NCBI GenBank assembly: GCA_910576335.1 | Contig: CAJTIU010000005.1 | Location: 62,001-126,000, forward strand | DNA length: 64,000 bases | Source: Lachnospiraceae bacterium | GTDB lineage: Bacteria; Bacillota; Clostridia; Lachnospirales; Lachnospiraceae | Reading direction: 5' to 3' | Part shown: in pieces, positions 58,673 through 64,000 of the stretch | How positions within the stretch are numbered: position 1 is the first letter of the stretch | How the letters are laid out: the number at the start of each line of letters is the position of its first letter | Position numbers and translations under genes: made by a program | The notes under the pieces: generated by a model | Database searches by the model: none | What the model was told of the DNA's origin: nothing | Seen by the model: only the letters and a program-made list of their open reading frames with translations

Positions 58673-58756
58673 CTACTCTCCTTTATTATTCTGTTCTTCT
58701 TTGTCCCATTCATCTAAAATTTCCTTTATTATCTTATCTGTCTGATCCTCATCCAT
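58673..58756 (-). CDS. possible 27-residue acidic peptide
   Basis: MDEDQTDKIIKEILDEWDKE..., after GGAGGTGAAC, filling the gap between two large genes and ending 3 nt before the next ATG. Very acidic and helical. Likely coupled to its neighbours. Confidence 0.45.
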   Translation of the reverse strand: MDEDQTDKIIKEILDEWDKEEQNNKGE

Positions 58757-58771
58757 ATTACTGTTCACCTC

Positions 58772-60919
58772 CTATGCAATTATTCTAGTTTTATTTTTAG
58801 AAAATTTTTCAAAATCTCTCAACATATGTAAGTAATTCTTTTTCTGATCCACAAAATATGTATTATTATTCTGTGCATATTCTGTCATCCATTCATCTAA
58901 ATCAACATCATTCTGATATGAATAGGCAACCATTGTAAGTAAAGATAACTTGTTTTGATCTTCCAATAATTTCGAACCATCTTTTATAGTATTGGTCACT
59001 AAATCATCTAATGATTCTTTATACAACTCCATATCTTCCTTTACTTCTTCTAACTCTAAATAAAGATTTTCTGCAATAAACTTTTCAGGAGTCTTTAAAC
59101 CTATCTGAATGTCATCATTGTTACCCAAGGTACCAAAATAATCCTTCATTAAGTTTTCCAAATGATTCATTTTCTTTATAACTATATTTTTATCTTTTGT
59201 TGATTTTGAAGTGGCAAGTATATCATCAAACGACATCTCATTAATTTTTTTTGCGTGTAAAGATTCTTCAAAGGTTGACATAAATTCTAGGAATTTTTTA
59301 TCTTCTAATCCTAAATTATTAAATCTTGAAAATAACCCAAACCACAGAAATGAATCTTTTGCATTAAAAAGTTTTGAACCTTTTCCATCTGCTATAGCCA
59401 TCAACCTTTCAACCAAACTATAAAATTCTGTAAAATTTGAATCACTGGCCTCTTCAGATAAAAATTCACACATTTTATCAAAATCACAAAAATCATCTAT
59501 AAAATCCGAAACCATAATACTTTCTATAATTATCCTTCTTATTGCTCCAGATGTATAACTGCCATCTGTATATGTACTGCCACAAAAATCCTTCTTAAAG
59601 AAATCCATTTTAGCAATATTATCAACTGTTTCTGCAAAATCTTCATCTAATCCTAACCATCCATTCTGAGCTTTATTCATAGGACGGCTTCTGTTAAATC
59701 TTGCAATGTCATCTGCTATATCTTTTTTAGTGCAGTTCATATTATAAAGTACCGGTATCTGACGATCTCTAAAAATGTCCTGCAATTCTTCTGGAAGTTT
59801 AGAAAATTTCTTTCCCCTAATATCAAAGGTTTTCCATTCCATTATTGTAAAGCCATCTTCATTAAGAATCTCATTTCCATTTTCATCTAACTTATTACCT
59901 TGATAACGCACAATTGGATTTTTTACATTTTTTGATATGGAAAAACCATCATGTAAATAATCATCAAGAGTTGTACACCGTTGTTTTCCATCAATCAACC
60001 ATTGCATTTTTAATCCATCTTTTATTTCTTCAGAAATAATTATCTGTGTAAGGGATTTTCCTCTCAAAATATCGGAAACTAGCTCACTCTTTGCAAAAGA
60101 TCTCCACTGTCCGGAATGACGCTGTAAAATATGGTCATCTCTAAGATGCTTTTTATGTAATCTTTTACTTATCGAACTAATACTATAGCTTGTATCTTTA
60201 TATTTTTCTGATGTATCCATTGTCTCCAAAATTGTATCATTCATTTCTCCATCCTCCACATCTTCTTTATAGAGTATTCTCTTTTTGTCATAAGAGGTCA
60301 TTGATTTCCAATATTTCTGAAATTGACAATCTGATAATCCAAGTATTTTTTTTATGTCATTCTTGGTATAATCTTCCATTAAAAGCTTTGCAATATCTTT
60401 TTCTGTTTTTGACAACTCACTTAAATATTTTTCTGTTTTCTCTCCAAGGTTCGCATTTATTTTCTTTAGTATGTTATCATCCATATTAAAATCGGATTGG
60501 ATCTGTTCTCCAATAGTTGTATTTTCTCCATCTTTTATAGGTGCATCTAACCGAATGTCTTGTACTGGGATCCGTTTAGGTTTACCATTCTTATCTAAAA
60601 CTATCTCTCCATTTTCATCTATTTCATAAATTTTTGTACACCTTTTATCTCTTTGCTGCCTTTTGAATTCATCTATAATTCCTTTTTTTAAAGCTCTGTA
60701 AAAATATCCTTCAAAATTTCCTTGTTTAGAATTATAAGAATCCTTTTTTAATATCTCCATCAATATTTCCCCAACAACAGAATAAAACTCAGGCATATCT
60801 TTTCCAAAAGTACCGCCAAAATTTCTATTGAAAATCTGATTTACAACCGTATGAAGTTTTTTGCCATTATTCTCGTAATAAGAATTTATAATCTTTTCCA
60901 ATTCTTTATCTATCTTCAT
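58772..60919 (-). CDS. sigma-factor-like / DUF262 (ParB-like) fusion protein
   Basis: 715 residues. Residues ~45-95 look like sigma-70 region 2 (MPEFYSVVGEILMEILKKDS, NFEGYFYRALKKGIIDEFKR then QQRDKR), and ~165-205 like region 4 (LSELSKTEKDIAKLLMEDYT, NDIKKILGLSDCQFQKYWK). From ~255 a DUF262-type domain follows: SELVSDILRGKSLTQIIISE, QWLIDGKQRCTTLDDYLHDG and IARFNRSRPMNKAQNG, as in GmrSD/ParB-like enzymes that bind NTP and cut modified DNA. The C-terminal ~240 residues are helical. Each half is recognisable by pattern; the fusion is, to my knowledge, unusual. Confidence 0.65.
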   Translation of the reverse strand: MKIDKELEKIINSYYENNGKKLHTVVNQIFNRNFGGTFGKDMPEFYSVVGEILMEILKKDSYNSKQGNFEGYFYRALKKGIIDEFKRQQRDKRCTKIYEIDENGEIVLDKNGKPKRIPVQDIRLDAPIKDGENTTIGEQIQSDFNMDDNILKKINANLGEKTEKYLSELSKTEKDIAKLLMEDYTKNDIKKILGLSDCQFQKYWKSMTSYDKKRILYKEDVEDGEMNDTILETMDTSEKYKDTSYSISSISKRLHKKHLRDDHILQRHSGQWRSFAKSELVSDILRGKSLTQIIISEEIKDGLKMQWLIDGKQRCTTLDDYLHDGFSISKNVKNPIVRYQGNKLDENGNEILNEDGFTIMEWKTFDIRGKKFSKLPEELQDIFRDRQIPVLYNMNCTKKDIADDIARFNRSRPMNKAQNGWLGLDEDFAETVDNIAKMDFFKKDFCGSTYTDGSYTSGAIRRIIIESIMVSDFIDDFCDFDKMCEFLSEEASDSNFTEFYSLVERLMAIADGKGSKLFNAKDSFLWFGLFSRFNNLGLEDKKFLEFMSTFEESLHAKKINEMSFDDILATSKSTKDKNIVIKKMNHLENLMKDYFGTLGNNDDIQIGLKTPEKFIAENLYLELEEVKEDMELYKESLDDLVTNTIKDGSKLLEDQNKLSLLTMVAYSYQNDVDLDEWMTEYAQNNNTYFVDQKKNYLHMLRDFEKFSKNKTRIIA

Positions 60920-60947
60920 AATGTTTCCAATCCAATTCTATTTTGTA

Positions 60948-61124
60948 TTATTTTTTATTTGCTGTTTTATGTAATATTTCTTTAAAACTCAAATCATTAT
61001 CATTGATTTTTTGATGTCTTGTTTCACCTCTACATTTTGGACATCTACAAAATTTCTCATGTCTTTCCTTCGAAAATGACATAACTCCAACCATTGGAAC
61101 ATAACATTTTTTACACAAAACCAT
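60948..61124 (-). CDS. zinc-ribbon small protein
   Basis: 58 residues: MVLCKKCYVPMVGVMSFSKE then FCRCPKCRGETRHQK, a CxxC...CxxC ribbon, with a helical tail. AGAGGTAAAGATT precedes the ATG. Similar ribbons partner transcription proteins, and this one is adjacent to the sigma-like fusion. Confidence 0.6.
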   Translation of the reverse strand: MVLCKKCYVPMVGVMSFSKERHEKFCRCPKCRGETRHQKINDNDLSFKEILHKTANKK

Positions 61125-61136
61125 AATCTTTACCTC

Positions 61137-61805
61137 TCAATTTAATAAGTCTAATGCTATTTGATAATATTCAGTTCTACCTTTATATTCTTTATTTTTT
61201 GCTTCAATAAGCCTATTTTTTATTTTCTCTATCGAATATCCTTTTTGAATAGCCACTTCCATAACCTCTATGTAATTGATACATTGTTTTACATGTTTAC
61301 GTTTCTCTCTAATATCACTAAATAGATATCCTATTTTTGCCATTTTGTGTGCCTGGGCATTTTTTCCATCATTATCCTCTCTATATTTTTGTAAAGCATG
61401 TCCAATATCCGACTCGGCTGAGTCATATTTTGACATCCACGAAACTAACTCCTCTTTATATGTTTTGATATCTGATAAACTCCATCCATTTAAATTAATA
61501 ATAAAGTTTGTTTCTTGATATATTCTATCAATCATGGATTCATCAAATTTTACGTCCTTTTTTCCTATATATGCATCTTTATTTCCCTTATAATTAATAG
61601 ATGTTTTTTCAACATCACCCGTATCTTTATCAACTATATAGAATTTCTTAATCCAAGACATTGATTTTTTTCTGTTTTGTAATAAAGCTCTTGCTTGTTT
61701 CCAAGTAAATTCTTTCGCCTGGATTGATGATGTTGTACTAATATAAGTACCTTGTTTCATGGGATTTTCCATAACATAATTTTTCCCATCTGTTAAAATA
61801 AACAT
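61137..61805 (-). CDS. hypothetical protein
   Basis: 222 residues. N-terminal ~80 residues: MFILTDGKNYVMENPMKQGT, FTWKQARALLQNRKKSMSWI, then KKFYIVDKDTGDVEKTSINY, a recurrent phage opening. The rest is helical (YREDNDGKNAQAHKMAKIGY, KHVKQCINYIEVMEVAIQKG). Start ATG after AAGGAGGTAGAAAAATATC. It is the first gene after a structured gap and may head the 56-62 kb transcript. Confidence 0.6.
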   Translation of the reverse strand: MFILTDGKNYVMENPMKQGTYISTTSSIQAKEFTWKQARALLQNRKKSMSWIKKFYIVDKDTGDVEKTSINYKGNKDAYIGKKDVKFDESMIDRIYQETNFIINLNGWSLSDIKTYKEELVSWMSKYDSAESDIGHALQKYREDNDGKNAQAHKMAKIGYLFSDIREKRKHVKQCINYIEVMEVAIQKGYSIEKIKNRLIEAKNKEYKGRTEYYQIALDLLN

Positions 61806-61993
61806 GATATTTTTCTACCTCCTTAAAATTGAGTACCAAAATTAAATATCTATAAGATATTTCGATTTTTTATTTCATTCTTAACAATCACAACCAGTAA
61901 CGTACTTTTCAATACACCTGTTTTTGCAAATATACCGATACGTTGTCAAAATGAAAAACCTATATTCTTTTATTTTAATTTTTTTGTATGATT

Positions 61994-62136
61994 GTATAGC
62001 AGAAAATGCCTAGATTTACCACTTGACCAAATTGAATTTTATGTGTAAAATACAAGTGGAGCATTTTCTGCTCTATACATGGAAGGCCTGTCCGATGGTG
62101 TTGCCGCACCGTTTGAGGAGAGGTCTTTTATTTTTC
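61994..62136 (+). ncRNA. structured plus-strand RNA candidate with terminator
   Basis: A ~400-nt gap holds this region. A long imperfect inverted repeat (GTATAGCAGAAAATGC at 61994-62009 with GCATTTTCTGCTCTATAC at 62061-62078, 2-nt bulge) encloses a second 7-bp stem (CCACTTG / CAAGTGG). Then AAGGCCT (62083-62089) pairs with AGGTCTT (62121-62127), around an inner GGTG/CACC, followed by TTTATTTTT as a terminator. The layout suggests a small plus-strand RNA of about 140 nt. No clear promoter and no known RNA family could be assigned. Confidence 0.5.
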
Positions 62137-62209
62137 TGTTGATAATTATATAACAATTATAATTCATTGTCAATACTATTTCAGAACATATGTTTGTATG
62201 TTTTTCCTC

Positions 62210-62482
62210 TTATTCCAATAATACTATTTTTTGGAATCCTTTTGGTTTTATATCATATATATTTTGCATTTCAGTAAAGAGATTCAGTTGTTTTATAAAC
62301 TCATCATTTAGATATGAAGCAATTTTTACATCTTCAAATAATTTCTTATATTCCTCTCTTCTTTTCAAAGAAAATACTATATCAATATTATCTTCTTTCA
62401 AATCCTGAATAGCTACTAACACCTTTGTGTGTTTATTGCACCTTTTTATAGCATCTTCTAAAGTCATTTTTACATATTTCAT
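62210..62482 (-). CDS. hypothetical protein
   Basis: 90 residues: MKYVKMTLEDAIKRCNKHTK, VLVAIQDLKEDNIDIVFSLK, EEYKKLFEDVKIASYLNDEF. Small alpha/beta protein; ATG after GGAGGTTTCAAAT. No family recognised. Confidence 0.55.
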   Translation of the reverse strand: MKYVKMTLEDAIKRCNKHTKVLVAIQDLKEDNIDIVFSLKRREEYKKLFEDVKIASYLNDEFIKQLNLFTEMQNIYDIKPKGFQKIVLLE

Positions 62483-62497
62483 ATTTGAAACCTCCGA

Positions 62498-62854
62498 TCA
62501 TTCTCCAAAATTAGCTCTATAAACCCTTGCAATTTCCTTTTTTTCCTTCACATCGGTTACTGCACCTATTTTTTTAATAATCCTTTTATTACTTATTACA
62601 CGCATTTGCTCTCCTAATAAAATAGAATCCATCTTTAACCCAGTTCCAACGCTTTTTTTGATCAGAGTATGCGTTGGCTGCTTCGGGTTTTTAAATGTTT
62701 TTGTGGAAAATGGCATAATAATTGTTGTAGGACTATACTTATTTCCAATATTGTTCTATACAATTACAACAGGTCTGATGCCGCCCTGTTCTGAACCTAT
62801 TGTGCCAGTTAAATCCGCTTCGACTATATCATATTTCTTTACTATATTTACCAT
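62498..62854 (-). pseudogene. mazF: MazF/PemK-family toxin with an in-frame amber codon
   Basis: The full frame reads MVNIVKKYDIVEADLTGTIG then SEQGGIRPVVIV, a TAG (62756-62758, codon 33), NNIGNKYSPTTIIMPFSTKT, KQPTHTLIKKSVGTGLKMDS and ILLGEQMRVISNKRIIKKIG. This is the complete MazF fold: ribonuclease toxins of 110-119 residues with GGIRPVVI, NKYSPT and the THTLI.K strand. CAG to TAG is the likely single change, as Q precedes NN in relatives. No MazE antitoxin is visible upstream. Translation could restart at the ATG at 62716, but that lacks the first strands. Confidence 0.8.
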
Positions 62855-62992
62855 ATCGCATCCTCCTTTCTTTGATATGTAACTTACAACACTGGATTTC
62901 TGTTTTCTATCTACTTTGAGCAGTTTATGTAATTATAACATATACACTGTACAAATTTTTGTACTCAAAAAATTTGTAATGATTTTCCAAAT

Positions 62993-63026
62993 AAAAAACT
63001 ACCGACCGAATAGTGGTAGTAGTTTC
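62993..63026 (-). terminator. rho-independent terminator
   Basis: On the minus strand, AAACTAC and GTAGTTT form a 7-bp stem directly followed by TTTTTTATTT. It lies just after the stop of the gene at 63033 and would end the right-hand transcript before mazF. Confidence 0.55.
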
Positions 63027-63032
63027 TAAATT

Positions 63033-63284
63033 CTATAAGTTGTTGCACAAACAATAATATTTAACTTCCCTTTCTCCTTTGCACTCGTTATAACCTACTT
63101 TTCTTATTCTTCTTAATCCTATGTTATAATCGCTGTCACAAAACTTCATATCTTTAGACGCAAACTGATCTATTTTTATCCTGCGTTCTTCTTCGAGAGA
63201 AGTTATATAGTTCATGCATGGGTCTAAATCTTTGCCATAATTTCTGCAACTCGTCCATCTGCATGTAGCGCATGATTTCATCAA
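63033..63284 (-). CDS. Cys-rich hypothetical protein
   Basis: 83 residues, with CATCRWTSCRNYGKDLDPCM at the N-terminus and YYCLCNNL at the end; eight cysteines overall suggest a metal site. The ribosome site AGGATGATAAGG supports the ATG. Followed by a terminator. Confidence 0.6.
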   Translation of the reverse strand: MMKSCATCRWTSCRNYGKDLDPCMNYITSLEEERRIKIDQFASKDMKFCDSDYNIGLRRIRKVGYNECKGEREVKYYCLCNNL

Positions 63285-63290
63285 TCCTTA

Positions 63291-63560
63291 TCATCCTCCT
63301 AAAATTTCCTCCGCTGTCCGTTCCTCAAATTCTGACCATCGAAATTCTTCCGTAGAAAAATCGCTTTCATCAGAAGAATCATATGGAGAAATTTCGTCAT
63401 CTTCATATAATTTCTCTACAGCTTTTACTATCTTATCTTTGTTGGTCGTGAACTCAAATTCTTCCGGGTTTTCTTTGATATAATCTATGACTTTTTGAAA
63501 ATCTTCATCAGACAACCAACAAGTATAATGTACCGTTGCAACCGCTTCGATTTTAAACAT
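63291..63560 (-). CDS. hypothetical acidic protein
   Basis: 89 residues from MFKIEAVATVHYTCWLSDED. A strand-helix-strand start, then very acidic end (YEDDEISPYDSSDESDFSTE). The ATG is preceded by AAAGGGGAATAGGA; the longer frame to 63605 lies upstream of that site. No family recognised. Confidence 0.6.
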   Translation of the reverse strand: MFKIEAVATVHYTCWLSDEDFQKVIDYIKENPEEFEFTTNKDKIVKAVEKLYEDDEISPYDSSDESDFSTEEFRWSEFEERTAEEILGG

Positions 63561-63562
63561 TC

Positions 63563-63790
63563 CTATTCCCCTTTCTGTATCTGCACCCTCATAAGCGTTT
63601 CCCAATGCTCTAACTCCGCAATCTCCGTTTTAAGCTGCTGCATGATAAGCAAGTCATTAATTGCATTCCGTTCAAAACAACCGGAATTTTTCTCGTTGTG
63701 CCACATCACATCAAACTGGTCTTGTCTTTCGGATAACTCTGTTTTCTTTACATTCATCCTCTCAGTGATTAAACCATACATTTTCTTCAT
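63563..63790 (-). CDS. hypothetical helical protein
   Basis: 75 residues (MKKMYGLITERMNVKKTELS, AINDLLIMQQLKTEIAELEH), coiled coil, typical of tiny phage genes. AAAGGAACTGCGGA precedes the ATG. No family recognised. Confidence 0.6.
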   Translation of the reverse strand: MKKMYGLITERMNVKKTELSERQDQFDVMWHNEKNSGCFERNAINDLLIMQQLKTEIAELEHWETLMRVQIQKGE

Positions 63791-63804
63791 TCCGCAGTTC
63801 CTTT

Positions 63805-63984
63805 CTATTTTTCGACTAAATCAAGCCAACTAACACTTACATGCTTTTGCTCCTTATATCCGTCTTCCATATCGAAATCAACATCGCATTCTTCATCTGA
63901 TTCCCAGGCATACCCAAGAAAAACTCCATATCGCTTTAATTTTTTATGGTATACCCTATCTCCTTGCTTGAATTTCTTCTCCAT
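63805..63984 (-). CDS. hypothetical small barrel protein
   Basis: 59 residues: KKFKQGDRVYHKKLKRYGVF then LGYAWESDEECDVDFDMEDG, a short SH3-like opening followed by acidic loops. Strong ribosome site AGGAGGGTTTAGGA. No function known. Confidence 0.6.
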   Translation of the reverse strand: MEKKFKQGDRVYHKKLKRYGVFLGYAWESDEECDVDFDMEDGYKEQKHVSVSWLDLVEK

Positions 63985-64000
63985 TCCTAAACCCTCCTAC

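Noticed and set aside
36624-62854. Possible stop-codon recoding (TAG or TAA read as amino acid)
   Set aside because: Disrupted genes use three different stops, large genes of up to 1081 residues contain none, and TAG and TAA end many intact genes normally.
1-64000. CRISPR arrays and tRNA genes
   Set aside because: No regularly spaced direct repeats and no clear T-arm with matching acceptor were seen; the one tRNA-like fold at 27.36-27.43 kb lacks the conserved loop bases.

Overview
The window is AT-rich DNA from what is most likely a large, probably lytic, bacteriophage of a Clostridia-type anaerobe (Lachnospiraceae-like gut Firmicutes). Three things point that way: an oxygen-sensitive class III ribonucleotide reductase, a self-contained phage-type replication set, and dozens of tiny host-takeover-type genes packed with overlapping stops and starts, nearly all on the minus strand. 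No capsid, tail, portal or large terminase gene is visible, so this is an early/replication region. A large plasmid-like element is less likely but not excluded.

Layout by coordinate. The left edge (1-605) holds a GIY-YIG homing endonuclease with a broken N-terminus. 0.6-6.7 kb is nucleotide metabolism and ligation: nrdD, two HPr-like proteins, a deoxyribosyltransferase-like protein, guanylate kinase, a ThyX-like protein and an ATP-dependent DNA ligase. 7.3-10.2 kb is a slightly GC-richer patch of small temperate-phage-style genes. 11.6-24.5 kb is the replication/recombination core: an HD/ExoX-like fusion, RecD2-like helicase, DnaE-type polymerase, Cas4-like nuclease, DnaG-type primase, DnaB-like helicase, a Sak4-like RecA-fold ATPase and a large protein with an acidic SSB-like tail. 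24.5-35.3 kb holds small unknown genes, including an Acb2-like cyclic-nucleotide sponge candidate, interrupted at 30.1-31.2 kb by a plus-strand membrane-gene island. 35.3-46.5 kb holds a frameshifted adenine/cytosine-N4 methyltransferase, an SPFH membrane protein, an Rnl2-type RNA ligase, an HNH nuclease, a SLOG-family protein and a C5-cytosine methyltransferase. 46.7-52.1 kb is a second GC-richer patch with a small terminase subunit. 53.1-55.6 kb is a complete diversity-generating retroelement (DGR). 56.2-61.8 kb holds an unusual sigma-like/DUF262 fusion and its neighbours. The right end has a structured plus-strand RNA candidate, a mazF-type toxin gene broken by an amber codon, and more small genes.

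How it works together. NrdD and the kinase and ligase genes feed and seal DNA made by the phage's own polymerase, primase and helicases. The nuclease and the SSB-like protein share the same acidic C-terminal tail, which suggests a common docking partner. Two features stand out as possibly undescribed. (i) Translation initiation avoids AUG: most replication genes begin with UUG, and at least six genes appear to begin with AUA placed 3-5 nt behind a GGTGA-type Shine-Dalgarno sequence; several of these are missed or truncated if only AUG/GUG/UUG starts are allowed. (ii) The DGR is textbook in mechanism, since all 14 template/variable differences fall at template adenines. Its target, however, is a soluble-looking protein in the early region rather than a tail fibre. 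All functional calls here come from reading the sequence; no database search was run.
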